NCBI GenBank assembly: GCA_039698035.1
Contig: JBDKSW010000014.1
Coordinates: 186,001 to 250,000 of the forward strand
DNA from: JAJFUI01 sp039698035
GTDB lineage: Bacteria; Planctomycetota; Planctomycetia; Pirellulales; Thermoguttaceae
Length of the DNA stretch: 64,000 nucleotides
Reading direction: 5' to 3'
This document shows, in pieces, positions 26,536-36,413 of the stretch. Numbering within the stretch: position 1 is the stretch's first letter; the number at the start of each line of letters is the position of its first letter. A program made the position numbers and the translations under genes. The notes under the pieces were generated by a model. It ran no database searches and had not been told where the DNA came from. It worked only from the letters and a program-made list of their open reading frames with translations.

Positions 26536-28386
26536 GTGCCACCGCAATCGCGAAACCGCTGGACGCCCTGGATTGTTTGCGGCCTCCTGGCGTTGGCCAT
26601 CGCACTGGTCTTCGGGCAGACGGTCCGCTACGACTTCATCAACCTCGACGATGATGTCTGCATCACTGGCAACCCGCAAATTACCGGTGGGCTAAGCTGG
26701 CAAGCCGTCGGCTGGGCCTTCACCCATCGCTATTTCGGCAATTGGGACCCCATGACGTGGATCTCCCACATGGCCGACTGGCAACTCTATGGCCCAAACG
26801 CCGGCGGCCACCATCTGACCAACGTCCTGCTGCACGCGGCGACCGCCGTCCTATTGTTCGTCCTCCTGCGTCAGATGACCGGTGCCGTTTGGTCAAGCGC
26901 GCTGGCCGCCGCGCTGTTCGCTCTCCATCCGCTTCGGGTCGAATCCGTGGCCTGGGTGACCGAACGGAAAGACGTGCTCAGCGGACTGTTCTGCATGTTG
27001 ACGCTGCTGGCCTATTGGGACTATGTCCGGCGTCCGTTCTCGATGGTCCGCTACTTGACGGTCCTTGTGCTTTTCGCGCTCGGCCTGATGGCCAAGCCGA
27101 TGCTGGTGACGCTGCCTTGCGTGCTACTGCTGCTGGACGTGTGGCCGCTCGGTCGCATGAAACCGCAATGGCGCGTCGTTCTGCGGCTGACCGTCGAAAA
27201 GGTTCCCCTGTTGGCCTTGGTGGCCGGCTGCTGCGCGATCACCGTCTGGGCCGAAGGCGTGAGGCTCCACGAATATCTTCCCGTGCGGTGGCAACTTGGC
27301 AACGCACTGCTGTCGTACGTCGCCTATCTGCGTCAGTGCTTCTATCCGATCGACCTGTCACCGCTTGGCCTTCGGCGCGGGCTGGAAATCTCGAACTGGG
27401 CGATTGCCGGCGCCGGGCTCGTTCTCGCCAGTGTCACGGCCGTCGCGGCGGCGCTGGCCAAACGCCGCCCCTACCTCCTGGTCGGATGGCTTTGGTATCT
27501 GGGAATGCTCTTCCCGGTGATCGGCTTGGTGCCGTTCGGAACTCAGGCGCCGGCCGATCGATTTACCTACCTGCCGCAGATCGGACTTTGGATTGCCCTG
27601 GTTTGGGCCATTGCCGACCTGTGCCGCGCGTGGCCCCGCCTGCGCGTCGCGGTCGCACCAGGAGCCATGTGCCTCGTCGCCATGCTGATGGTTCTTTCGT
27701 GGCGGCAAACTGCCTACTGGCGCGACAGCGTCACGCTTTGGAGCCGCACCGTGGCCTGCACGCCCGCGAACCATCGGGCACACAACATTCTCGGCAACGC
27801 CCTGGTCGAGCGAGCCGTCGCGGAGCAGGCGGTCGATCTGCATGAAATGGACAGGGCGATCGCCGAGTATCGCGAAGCCATTCGGATCAAGCCCGGCTAT
27901 GCCGAGGCGTATTACGGTCTTGGCGCGGCGTTGGCGACGGCCGGGCGGCCGGGCGAGGCGGCCGCGGAATTTCGCAGGGCCATCGCCCTGCAATCCAACT
28001 ATGCCATTGCCGAAAACGACCTCGGCAATCTGTTGGCCCAAGCCGGCCAACTCGACGAAGCGATGACACATTGCCGCAAAGCGGTTGAGATCGAGCCGGC
28101 CTTTGCGAAAGCCCACTTCAACCTGGGCGAAATCCTTCAGTTGCAAAACCGACTTCACGAGGCGGTCACGGCTTACGAGGTGGCCGCCCGACTCCGGCCC
28201 AATTCGCTCGAATACCGATGCCGGCTCGGAGAAGCTCTTTCGGGCCTCGGTCGCCAAGCGGCGGCAGAGGCCGAGTATCGCGAGGCCCTTGAGCTGGCCA
28301 CGCGACAGGGCGAACACGCGTTGGCCGATCTCTTGCGCCAACGCATTGCGAAGTGCCAGTCCGCGGTGACCCGGCCAAAGCAGTAG
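26536..28386 (+). CDS. TMTC-like polytopic membrane protein with C-terminal TPRs
   Basis: The N-terminal 410 residues hold about nine to ten transmembrane segments. Early motifs resemble the GT-C-like TMTC group: a DFINLDDD acidic motif in the first loop, ALHPLRVESVAWVTERKDVL and ALGLMAKPMLVTLPCVLLLL. In animals TMTC proteins are O-mannosyltransferases of the ER. About six TPRs cover residues 420-610, for example YAEAYYGLGAALATAGRPGEA and FAKAHFNLGEILQLQNRLHEA. A bacterial protein glycosyltransferase using a lipid-linked sugar is plausible but unproven. The frame is open from TTG 26482; the GTG at 26536 is preferred because GAGAG lies 8-13 nt upstream. It follows lysC by 59 bp. Confidence 0.78.
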   Translation: MPPQSRNRWTPWIVCGLLALAIALVFGQTVRYDFINLDDDVCITGNPQITGGLSWQAVGWAFTHRYFGNWDPMTWISHMADWQLYGPNAGGHHLTNVLLHAATAVLLFVLLRQMTGAVWSSALAAALFALHPLRVESVAWVTERKDVLSGLFCMLTLLAYWDYVRRPFSMVRYLTVLVLFALGLMAKPMLVTLPCVLLLLDVWPLGRMKPQWRVVLRLTVEKVPLLALVAGCCAITVWAEGVRLHEYLPVRWQLGNALLSYVAYLRQCFYPIDLSPLGLRRGLEISNWAIAGAGLVLASVTAVAAALAKRRPYLLVGWLWYLGMLFPVIGLVPFGTQAPADRFTYLPQIGLWIALVWAIADLCRAWPRLRVAVAPGAMCLVAMLMVLSWRQTAYWRDSVTLWSRTVACTPANHRAHNILGNALVERAVAEQAVDLHEMDRAIAEYREAIRIKPGYAEAYYGLGAALATAGRPGEAAAEFRRAIALQSNYAIAENDLGNLLAQAGQLDEAMTHCRKAVEIEPAFAKAHFNLGEILQLQNRLHEAVTAYEVAARLRPNSLEYRCRLGEALSGLGRQAAAEAEYREALELATRQGEHALADLLRQRIAKCQSAVTRPKQ

Positions 28387-28634
28387 CAAGCCGCCGGTTT
28401 TTCGCAAGCTCACCTGCCGGAAACCGCCAGGCACCCCGCCCGCAGCGGCCGCCACGCGCGTTAATCTCATCGCCAACCGCCCAGTCTATCCCTTCGCGTT
28501 ATCAGCGACAACTTCGCACAGACTTACCGCCAAGTTTGGCCGATGAAAGAAAAGCGGTATTCCAGTGCGCTGGCGTTTGCTTCGCTCCAAAACGAGACAA
28601 CGCCGAGGGGTCCCCTGACTTTGGGCGGTGAGCC

Positions 28635-29666
28635 ATGGCAGTCGAGCGAAATACGTTTTTGCCACTCTGTTTGGGAATTGTTCTCTGCGCCGGCCTGCAG
28701 AATGTCTGGGCAACCAGCACGGAAGTGGTGCCTGAAGCCTCGGCGAAGAAAATCCTTGCGGTCGTTGCGCCCAACGGCCTGGAAAAGGTGCCCGTCGTCT
28801 CGGGCATCGCGCTCGACCCGACCGGAAAACGCTTGGCCGCCGTTGGCGACGACCACCTGGTGCGGATTTTGGACACGCAGACTGGCGCAATCGTGCAACG
28901 GCTCAAGTCGCACTCCGATTGGGTCAAGGTCTCGGCGTTTCGCCCCGATGGCCAGGTTCTGGCAACGGCCGGCGCCGACGGGCGGATTCGCCTGTGGGAC
29001 GTAACGACGTCGAATCGGCCTCGCGAATTGCCCGAGCGTCTGTCCGTCATTTACACGCTCACCTACAGCCCCGACGGACGCCTGCTGGCGGCCGCCGGTT
29101 TCGGCGAAAAAGTCTGGGTGTTCGACGGCCAGCAGGGGGCCTTGATGCACGAACTGACCGCCCCCGGCAATGACATTCGCGCGGTCGCCTTCACGCCCGA
29201 CGGAAAGCGGATCGCCGCCGCCGGTCGATCGGGCATCGTCCGAATCTGGGACAGCGGCAGCGGGCATCCGTTGGCCGACATTCGGGCGTCGTCGCGGCGC
29301 ATCTGCGCCCTGGCCTATTCGCCCGACGGAAAACTCTTGGCCGTGGCCGGTCAGCAGCGGAGTGTGCGGCTGTTCGACGGCGTGTCGGGCAGCCCGGTTG
29401 TCGATCTGGCGCCGCGCCCCGGCACGGTGATGGCTCTCTGCTTCTGCGGCACGGGAATGCTGGCCTCGGCCGGCAGCGACAACACGATCCACCTGTGGAA
29501 TCTGACCACGGGACAAGAGGTGCAACGCCTGATCGGCCACACCGGCTCGATCACGACGCTCACCCTGGATTCTCGCTCACAAACTTTGATTTCCGGCGGT
29601 TACGACACGACGGTTCGCTCGTGGAACGTAACCGTTCCTGTCGGGGCAAGAGTGACTCGACGATAA
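28635..29666 (+). CDS. Secreted WD40-repeat beta-propeller protein
   Basis: A 343-residue protein with a signal peptide (FLPLCLGIVLCAGLQNVWA) followed by about seven WD40 units. Typical blade ends are LVRILDTQTG, RIRLWDVTTS, VWVFDGQQG, VRIWDSGSG, VRLFDGVSG, IHLWNLTTGQE and VRSWNV, each preceded by an SPDGRLLA-like turn. This is a single seven-bladed propeller with no enzymatic domain, so a binding or scaffold role outside the cytoplasm is likely. The ATG at 28635 is chosen because it starts the signal peptide. WD40 proteins are unusually frequent in planctomycetes. The partner is unknown. Confidence 0.85.
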   Translation: MAVERNTFLPLCLGIVLCAGLQNVWATSTEVVPEASAKKILAVVAPNGLEKVPVVSGIALDPTGKRLAAVGDDHLVRILDTQTGAIVQRLKSHSDWVKVSAFRPDGQVLATAGADGRIRLWDVTTSNRPRELPERLSVIYTLTYSPDGRLLAAAGFGEKVWVFDGQQGALMHELTAPGNDIRAVAFTPDGKRIAAAGRSGIVRIWDSGSGHPLADIRASSRRICALAYSPDGKLLAVAGQQRSVRLFDGVSGSPVVDLAPRPGTVMALCFCGTGMLASAGSDNTIHLWNLTTGQEVQRLIGHTGSITTLTLDSRSQTLISGGYDTTVRSWNVTVPVGARVTRR

Positions 29667-29754
29667 GGGCATGATATTGGGGGGGGAAGGCCTTTGGCCT
29701 GCATCGGCGCGGACATGACGCCCGCACCGAGAAACGAAAGACAGGGAGGTTGAC

Positions 29755-32700
29755 GTGGGCCTTTTTAGACTATTTCATCGCGGTCATCCAACGATCCAGC
29801 GGCGATATTTGCGGAAGTGCAACACTTCTCGCATGCGCATTTGCCGTTTCGAGCAGATCGAGGCGCGACAGATGCTGTCCGCCACCGTCGCGCCACTGCA
29901 CGTTGCCGCGACCTATTTCGAGGACTCCAACAACTTCGACGAACCAAACGTCCTCCAGGGCACGAACACGGCGGTGGCCGACCTCTTTGAAGTCAGCTTC
30001 ACCGGCGGTGCCGACGGCACCGAGCTGACTGAGATTCGCATCGACACCAATAACACGTTTTTCAACACGGCATCCGGTGGCGGCGGCTCCTACAGCTCGT
30101 TCCCGTTGACGATTCTCAGCCACGAAGGCTTCGACGTCGTTTCAAGCTCCGTGTCGAACGGCGGCACCGAACTGGTGTTCACCCTGAGCGGCTTCACCGC
30201 CGGCGAAAAGCTCGTCTTCAGCATCGATGTGGACGAGAACGGAAACTTGCAGGCCAACGCCGTCGCCGAGGGCGCCGAGTTTGAAGGCGCCACACTTACC
30301 GCGAGCTTTACCGCACCGCACATGGAGGACCTGACGACCGACGCCCTGATCTTCTATGACTATTACGACCTGACCGGCACGGGCTTGGAAAACGTGCTGC
30401 CCAACGACGACTACGACAACACGGCCGCCGACGCTTATGTGCCCGAAGTCTGCTCGACGGGACCGGTCTACACGGCGGGCGTCAGCGGCTCGACCGAGCA
30501 AACCGCCCTGCCAATCACACTGTCCGGCACGGTTTTCGAGGATCTGGACGCCGACAACCATCAGGACGCCGACGACCTCGGCATCGGCGGCGTCGAGCTG
30601 ACGCTCTATGAACTGGGTGACGATGGCAGTTACGTCAGCACAGGCAACACCACCACGACCGACGACGACGGCAACTATACGTTCGAGGGCCTGACGCCTG
30701 GCACGTACCGCGTCGTCGAGACCCAGCCGGACGAGTACCTGAGCGTCGGCGACACACCTGGCACGGTTGACGGCGAAACGCGAGGCGTCGTCACCACCGT
30801 CGATATTCTCAGCGACATCGAGTTGCTCGGAGGCGACGACAGCGTTCACAATGACTTTGCCGAAACGCTGCCGGCCAGCATCAGCGGATTTGTCTACGTG
30901 GACGCCAACAACAATGGCGTCTTTGATGACGGCGAGACGCCCCTGGGCGGCGCGACGCTGACGCTCCTGGACGCCGACGGCAATTCCACCGGCAACACCA
31001 CCACGACCGACGAGTCGGGCTACTATCTTTTCGACAATCTAACACCCGGCGTCTACGGAGTTGCCGAAGTTACGCCGGACGGCTATCAGGACGGGCTCGA
31101 TGCTGCGGGCACGGCCGGCGGCACGGCCCACAACCCGGGCGACCTGATCGACGGCGTCACGCTGATTAGCTCGCAGCACGGCAAGAACTATGATTTCGGC
31201 GAACTCCTGCCGGCCAGCATCAGCGGACACGTTTACGTCGACGTGAACGGCAACGAATCGCTCGATTCGAGCGACACTCGGCTCGCGAACGTCACCGTCT
31301 ATCTGCTCAACAGCGATGGGGATCGAATCGATTCAACCACGACCGATGAGAACGGCGAGTACTCCTTTACCGGCCTGACGCCAGGCGTTTACAGCGTCGA
31401 GGAGGTGCAACCCTCCGGCTATCTCGAGGGCGGCAATGCGGTGGGCACCGCCGGTGGCTCGCTGGACGGCTATGACCGGATCCTCTCGGCCCAACTGGAT
31501 GCGGGGGTTCAGGGCGAGGACTATGACTTCTACGAAATCATCCCCGCCAAGATCTCAGGCTACGTGTTCCAAGATGGCAGCGCCATCGTACTGAAGGAAA
31601 GCGATCCGGACCCCGACATCGCTTCGCTTCGGGATGGAAAGCTCACGTCGGACGACACCCGGCTGTCCGGCATCACGTTGACGTTGTGCGACGCAACGGG
31701 ATATCCATTGACGGACTCCAACGGCAACGAGATCACGACCACCACCGACGCCAACGGCTACTACGAGTTCACCGGGCTTCGACCGGGCGAGTATTCCATT
31801 GTCGAATCGCAACCTGAAAACTACGTCCCCGGCATTGACACGGCCGGCAGCAACGGCGGTCTGGTCGTCAACCGTTACGCCACCGTCGATGAAAGCATCC
31901 TGAGCACGCTGGCCGTCAGCAGCTCAGGCAGCGCGATCGTTCACATCACGATTGCGTCCGGGGACACGGCCGTGCAGTACAACTTCAGCGAGGTGCTGAT
32001 CCAGCGGACTCCGGACGACCCAAGCGGCCCCACGCCGCCGACGTACCCAACGCCGTATTCACCAGCTCCGAGCCCGAGCCCCTACGCGGCGTCGCCGCTG
32101 ATCATGACAGCGAGCTACGTCGTTCCTATCAGCATCTCGCAACCAAGCATCGCTGGCGGCGGAGGCCCCGCGGAATACACCTGGCACCTGAGCGTGATCG
32201 ACGCCGGCCAACCGCGGAGCGAAGCCTCTGGCGCCCTGCTCACGGAATCGGCGGCAAACCTCTATTTTGATCCCGTCTCGTGGACGGGCGCCGAAATGGA
32301 TCAATGCGTGTGGACGTTAGCCGACGAAAACGGCGTGACCATCAAAACGCTCCACTTCGGCATGGTCGACGCGTCTCCGGTCGCCGGCGATTGGGACGGC
32401 AGCGGCGTGACGAAAATCGGCGTCTTTCTCGACGGTCTGTGGTTCCTCGACCTCAACGGCAACGGCGTCTGGGACGAGAAGGACCTCTGGATCAAGCTCG
32501 GCAAGAAGGGCGACCAGGCCGTCACCGGCGATTGGAACGGCGACCAAAAAACCGACATCGGCATCTATGGCCCCGCGTGGGTCGGCGACTCGAAGGCCGC
32601 CACGGCCGACCCCGGCCTGCCCGACGCCATGAACCCGCCGCCCTACAAGCGGCCGAAGAACGTTCCGCCAGACCCGGCCGACGCGGCCGTCGGTTGGCGC

Positions 32701-33162
32701 ACCATGAAGAAGGGCACCAGCGGCCGGATGCGTTCCGACCTGATCGACCACGTCTTCCAGTACGGCCAAAAGGGCGACATCGCCGTCACCGGCGACTGGA
32801 ACGGCGACGGCATCTACTCGATCGGCATCTTCCGCAATGGCACCTGGTATCTCGATATCGACGGCGATGGCCGCTGGGGCGACGCCGATGTGATGGTCGA
32901 GTACGGCCAGCAGGGAGACATCCCGATCGTCGGCGACTGGACCGGCGACGGCATCTCCAAGATTGGCGTCTATCGCCACGGCACGTTCCACCTGGACACG
33001 AACAACAACCGCAAGATCGACGCCTCGGACAAGGTGTTCGCGCTCGGCGGCGCAGGCGACAAACCGATCGTCGGCGACTGGACCGGCAATGGCGTCGACA
33101 AAGTCGGCGTCTGCCACGGCGCAGCACACACCGAAACCCCGTTGCAGGCCTCGCGAAGATAA
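29755..33162 (+). CDS. Large secreted SdrD-B/Cna-B-like domain protein with FG-GAP-like repeats
   Basis: A 1,135-residue surface or secreted protein. The N-terminus lacks a normal signal peptide but has FRLFH, a basic stretch and then RFEQIEARQMLSA, resembling the LEPR-XLL-type leader of large planctomycete exported proteins. After a 200-residue beta-rich region come four SdrD-B/Cna-B-like domains starting near residues 254, 374, 486 and 596 (units such as SISGFVYVDANNNGVFDDGE, closing in GLTPGVYSV). A Pro-rich linker (about 755-780) leads to five GDWxGDG repeats (about 875-1120) in FG-GAP or EF-like calcium-binding style. GTG 29755 has a strong GGGAGG at 29744-29749. A role in adhesion or envelope structure is inferred. 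Confidence 0.85.
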   Translation: MGLFRLFHRGHPTIQRRYLRKCNTSRMRICRFEQIEARQMLSATVAPLHVAATYFEDSNNFDEPNVLQGTNTAVADLFEVSFTGGADGTELTEIRIDTNNTFFNTASGGGGSYSSFPLTILSHEGFDVVSSSVSNGGTELVFTLSGFTAGEKLVFSIDVDENGNLQANAVAEGAEFEGATLTASFTAPHMEDLTTDALIFYDYYDLTGTGLENVLPNDDYDNTAADAYVPEVCSTGPVYTAGVSGSTEQTALPITLSGTVFEDLDADNHQDADDLGIGGVELTLYELGDDGSYVSTGNTTTTDDDGNYTFEGLTPGTYRVVETQPDEYLSVGDTPGTVDGETRGVVTTVDILSDIELLGGDDSVHNDFAETLPASISGFVYVDANNNGVFDDGETPLGGATLTLLDADGNSTGNTTTTDESGYYLFDNLTPGVYGVAEVTPDGYQDGLDAAGTAGGTAHNPGDLIDGVTLISSQHGKNYDFGELLPASISGHVYVDVNGNESLDSSDTRLANVTVYLLNSDGDRIDSTTTDENGEYSFTGLTPGVYSVEEVQPSGYLEGGNAVGTAGGSLDGYDRILSAQLDAGVQGEDYDFYEIIPAKISGYVFQDGSAIVLKESDPDPDIASLRDGKLTSDDTRLSGITLTLCDATGYPLTDSNGNEITTTTDANGYYEFTGLRPGEYSIVESQPENYVPGIDTAGSNGGLVVNRYATVDESILSTLAVSSSGSAIVHITIASGDTAVQYNFSEVLIQRTPDDPSGPTPPTYPTPYSPAPSPSPYAASPLIMTASYVVPISISQPSIAGGGGPAEYTWHLSVIDAGQPRSEASGALLTESAANLYFDPVSWTGAEMDQCVWTLADENGVTIKTLHFGMVDASPVAGDWDGSGVTKIGVFLDGLWFLDLNGNGVWDEKDLWIKLGKKGDQAVTGDWNGDQKTDIGIYGPAWVGDSKAATADPGLPDAMNPPPYKRPKNVPPDPADAAVGWRTMKKGTSGRMRSDLIDHVFQYGQKGDIAVTGDWNGDGIYSIGIFRNGTWYLDIDGDGRWGDADVMVEYGQQGDIPIVGDWTGDGISKIGVYRHGTFHLDTNNNRKIDASDKVFALGGAGDKPIVGDWTGNGVDKVGVCHGAAHTETPLQASRR

Positions 33163-33295
33163 CGGGCAGGCCGCGCTGGATTGCCCAGCGGGCGACGGCG
33201 GCCATGCCAACCGCGAAGACCTGCTAGAATTGGGGCCAACATGCCCGGCGCTCGCCGCCGTGCTGGCCCGTTGGCTTTCTTCTGCGATCGGCCCG

Positions 33296-34210
33296 TCAGA
33301 GCATCAGCAGCGCCACGCCGGCGACGGCCACCACCGCGCCGGCGACCGCCCGAAAGCTGATCCGCTCGTGATACACGGCGATGCTCAACGGCAGAATCAA
33401 GACGGGCATCGTCGCCGTAATGGTCGTCACAACTCCGGCAGACGAGTACCTCAGACCGACCATCATCAGCAGGGAGCCGCCGAACGAGCCGAGAACCGAG
33501 CCAATGCCCAACGCCGTGCGTGCGGGCGGGTCACGGAGAACGAGAAACAGAACCCGCCAACGACGCCAAGCAGTGGTCAGAACCACGTAGCCCGGCAACG
33601 CGGCCAGAGCGCGGATCAGCGTGGCGCCGGCCACGTTGTGGTAGTCGAGCATCACCTCGCGCGAGACAACCATCCCGATGGCGCTGGTCGCCGTTGCAAA
33701 CAGCGCCAGCGCGACGCCGCACCGGTGGGCCTTGAGAAGCGACATCCCCGGTATCGGCGGCTCTTCGTCGTGGTTGGGCCGTTCAAGGACCACCCAGGCA
33801 ACGCCGGCCAACGTGATGGCCATGGCAACCCAGCTTCGCAGCGAAAGCGCGTCGCCGATCACGAACGAGGCGAGGGCCGCAATCGGCGGCGTCAACGAAA
33901 AAATCAGCAGCACGCGGCGCGGCCCGATCAGCAGCATGGCCTTGAACAGACACACGTCGCAGAGAAAGAAGCCGAGAAAACCGGAAATGCCAAGCAGGAG
34001 CCACGCTCGCCCGTCGGCGTCGGCTGGCAACCACCGACCGGCGGCCAACGGCGTGCAGGCTACCAGCAAGACGCACGCAATCACGATGCGGAGGAAACTG
34101 ACGGGCAGGGCGCCGATCCGTTTCCCAGCGGACGTGAAGAAAATCGAGGAAACAGTCCAAAGGATGGCCGTCGCGAGCGACGCCAGTTCGCCGAGGTGCG
34201 TGGAAAGCAT
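33296..34210 (-). CDS. EamA/DMT-family transporter
   Basis: A drug/metabolite-transporter superfamily permease of 304 residues with ten predicted transmembrane helices in two EamA halves. Recognisable features are LATAILWTVSSIFFTSAGKR at the N-terminus, IGPRRVLLIFSLTPPIAALAS closing the first half, and a second half ending MPVLILPLSIAVYHERISFR, the usual helix 9-10 signature. Substrates in this family are small metabolites and cannot be inferred here. ATG 34210 starts in the first helix, as expected. It converges with the SdrD-B gene and lies 131 bp downstream of purH on the same strand. Confidence 0.88.
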   Translation of the reverse strand: MLSTHLGELASLATAILWTVSSIFFTSAGKRIGALPVSFLRIVIACVLLVACTPLAAGRWLPADADGRAWLLLGISGFLGFFLCDVCLFKAMLLIGPRRVLLIFSLTPPIAALASFVIGDALSLRSWVAMAITLAGVAWVVLERPNHDEEPPIPGMSLLKAHRCGVALALFATATSAIGMVVSREVMLDYHNVAGATLIRALAALPGYVVLTTAWRRWRVLFLVLRDPPARTALGIGSVLGSFGGSLLMMVGLRYSSAGVVTTITATMPVLILPLSIAVYHERISFRAVAGAVVAVAGVALLML

Positions 34211-34341
34211 TATCTAACGATTTATCGCAGTCAGTTTTCAGAGATGCCGCCGGCGAGCGAAGCGTCGGGTGGTGCGGCAATGTCGTGTCTCGCCGAGGGG
34301 CAGGCTCCGCTCACCCGTGGCAGGCCCAGAATTGCTGGCCC

Positions 34342-35910
34342 TTAGTGCTTGAAGTGCCGGCGGCCGGTGAGGATCATCGGAATGCCGTGCTCGTTGCAGG
34401 CGGACACCACGGCCGGATCGTTTTTCGAGCCACCGGGTTGGATGATCGCTTGGACGCCCGCGGCGACCGCCTTCTCGATCGAGTCGGGGAACGGAAAGAA
34501 GGCGTCGGAGGCCATCACCGAGCCGAACGACCGGTCGCCCGCCTTGCGAATGGCGATTTCGACCGAATCGACGCGACTCATTTGGCCGGCGCCCGCGCCG
34601 AGCAACATGCCATCCTTGCAGAGAACAATGGCGTTCGACTTCACGTGACGCACGATGTCCCACGCGAAGCGAAGGTCGGCCAGAAGCTCCTTGGCGGGCT
34701 GGACAGTGGTGGCCGCGTGCCAAGAATCCTCTGGATCGGGCAGCACGTCGGCCTCTTGCACCAACATGCCGCCGTCGAGACAGCGGAAGGCCCAGTGCGG
34801 CCGCGAACGCTCGACATCGCCGACCTCGACGAGCCGCACGTTGTTCTTCCACTTCGGCTTGGTCGTCAGAAGCGTCATGGCGTCATCGTGAAAATGCGGC
34901 GCGACGATGGCCTCGACGAACAGCCCCGGCTTGCAGAGCACTTCGGCCACGGCGGCGTCCACCGTGCGATTCAATGCCAAGACGGAGCCGAACGCGCTCA
35001 GCGGGTCGCCATCCATGGCCCGCCGCAAGGCCGCGTCCAGCGTGTCGGCCACAGCCGCCCCGCACGGGTTGTTGTGCTTGACGACGGCTGCGGCAGGCTC
35101 GGAGAACTGGCGAACGATGGCCAGCGCGCTGTCCAGATCGAGCAGGTTGTTGTACGAAAGCTCTTTGCCGTTCAGTTGCCGTCCGGTGACCACGCTGGCC
35201 CCGCAGTCGTTCCGCAGGGCGTAGAGCGCCGCCTGCTGATGCGGGTTTTCGCCATAGCGAAGCGACGTCCTTCGCGCGAGGCCCAAGGTAATCGTCGGCG
35301 GGAAGCGGCACTCCGCCCCCGCGTGCAGGAAATAGTCGGCAATTGCCCGGTCGTACTTGGCCGTGTGGTCAAAGGCCTCGGCCGCCAGGCGGCGACGCAG
35401 CTCGGGCATCGTGCAACCGTGTGCCGTGATCTGGTCAAGAATCTCCGAGTACTGCACGGAGCTGGTGGCAATGGTCGTGAACGCATGGTTCTTGGCCGCC
35501 GCCCGGACCATCGTCGGGCCGCCGATGTCGATCTGCTCGATTGCCTCATCCATGCTGACGCCGCCGCGTGCGACGGTCGTCTCAAACGGATAGAGATTCA
35601 CGACGACCAACTCGAATGTCAAAATGCCGTGTTTGGCCAGGGCGTCCATGTCCTCCGGATTGTCGTGACGGCAAAGAATTCCGCCGTGAACCTTCGGATG
35701 AAGCGTCTTCAGCCGGCCGTCCATCATTTCTGGAAAACCGGTGTACTCGGCCACGTCGCGGACGGGAATGCCCTCGCTTTCGAGCTGTTTGCGGGTGCCG
35801 CCTGTGCTGTAAAGCTCGATGCCGGCGGCGGCCAGCCCCCGGGCGAAGCCGGCAAGTCCCATCTTGTCGCTGACACTGAGCAACGCACGCTGGATCCGCG
35901 GCGACTCCAT
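34342..35910 (-). CDS. purH: Bifunctional AICAR formyltransferase / IMP cyclohydrolase
   Basis: PurH carries out the last two steps of de novo purine synthesis, formylating AICAR and closing the ring to IMP. The N-terminal IMP cyclohydrolase domain (residues 1-200) has ALLSVSDKMGLAGFARGL, YSTGGTRKQL and GRLKTLHPKVHGGIL. The formyltransferase domain contains LRYGENPHQQAALY and the catalytic Lys-His pair in VVKHNNPCGAAV, and ends QPGGSKNDPAVVSACNEHGI. The 522 residues are a normal length. ATG 35910 is used because GGAGAGAAG lies just upstream and the family N-terminus begins there; the frame is open to 35961. Confidence 0.96.
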   Translation of the reverse strand: MESPRIQRALLSVSDKMGLAGFARGLAAAGIELYSTGGTRKQLESEGIPVRDVAEYTGFPEMMDGRLKTLHPKVHGGILCRHDNPEDMDALAKHGILTFELVVVNLYPFETTVARGGVSMDEAIEQIDIGGPTMVRAAAKNHAFTTIATSSVQYSEILDQITAHGCTMPELRRRLAAEAFDHTAKYDRAIADYFLHAGAECRFPPTITLGLARRTSLRYGENPHQQAALYALRNDCGASVVTGRQLNGKELSYNNLLDLDSALAIVRQFSEPAAAVVKHNNPCGAAVADTLDAALRRAMDGDPLSAFGSVLALNRTVDAAVAEVLCKPGLFVEAIVAPHFHDDAMTLLTTKPKWKNNVRLVEVGDVERSRPHWAFRCLDGGMLVQEADVLPDPEDSWHAATTVQPAKELLADLRFAWDIVRHVKSNAIVLCKDGMLLGAGAGQMSRVDSVEIAIRKAGDRSFGSVMASDAFFPFPDSIEKAVAAGVQAIIQPGGSKNDPAVVSACNEHGIPMILTGRRHFKH

Positions 35911-36285
35911 GACTGCTTCTCTCCGAAAAATCCGTCGAGGACGGCCTCCACCGGTTGACACAAACCGACGGACGGCCGGCAGTAAGGTGTACGGCTTTCA
36001 ACCAGTCGAGTCAAGGACCCCTCGAACTGGTCGGGCACGGATGAGGCCAAACGCTCATGGCCTGTGGTCGGACGATCCTGCCCGCGGACCAACGCGTCGC
36101 CATGTTCGACACGCCGCAGAATGCACCGTCCGCCAGTCACCCGCACGGGTGGAACGGCTTTGTCAACCACGGCGTTTTGGGTTGTCCACACGCTGCCACA
36201 AACGGGACGCTAGCCGCGAAAGCCGCAGACCTTTTGCAACCCGTTTTTCCGCCAGAACGATGACACAACGAAGTCTGCGCGGTGC
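35911..36285. other. Intergenic region between divergent purH and the sugar isomerase gene
   Basis: No gene is supported. Open frames here are short, lack ribosome sites and show no family features. The region should contain the purH promoter on the minus strand, which I could not place. Confidence 0.35.
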
Positions 36286-36314
36286 TTGTTGCCGCGTGGC
36301 GCTTCAATTAGAAT
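36286..36314 (+). promoter_or_regulatory. Putative promoter (TTGTTG-N17-TAGAAT)
   Basis: -35 TTGTTG at 36286-36291, a 17-bp spacer and -10 TAGAAT (5 of 6 consensus) at 36309-36314, about 100 bp before the sugar isomerase start. It could drive the isomerase-MFS-GH92-GH2 run. Confidence 0.55.
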
Positions 36315-36413
36315 GGGCCTTCGTCTGACGCAGCCCGCCGAGCGCGGTGCAGGTCGGCGGCGTTTCAAGATTCCATCGCATCGACCCGCCTGAGTTGTAC
36401 TAGGAGAGCCAAC

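Noticed and set aside
32963..34345. A 460-codon plus-strand frame over the end of the SdrD-B gene and antisense to the EamA gene
   Set aside because: Rich in Gln, Arg and His with no motifs; the opposing EamA frame has ten membrane helices and family signatures.
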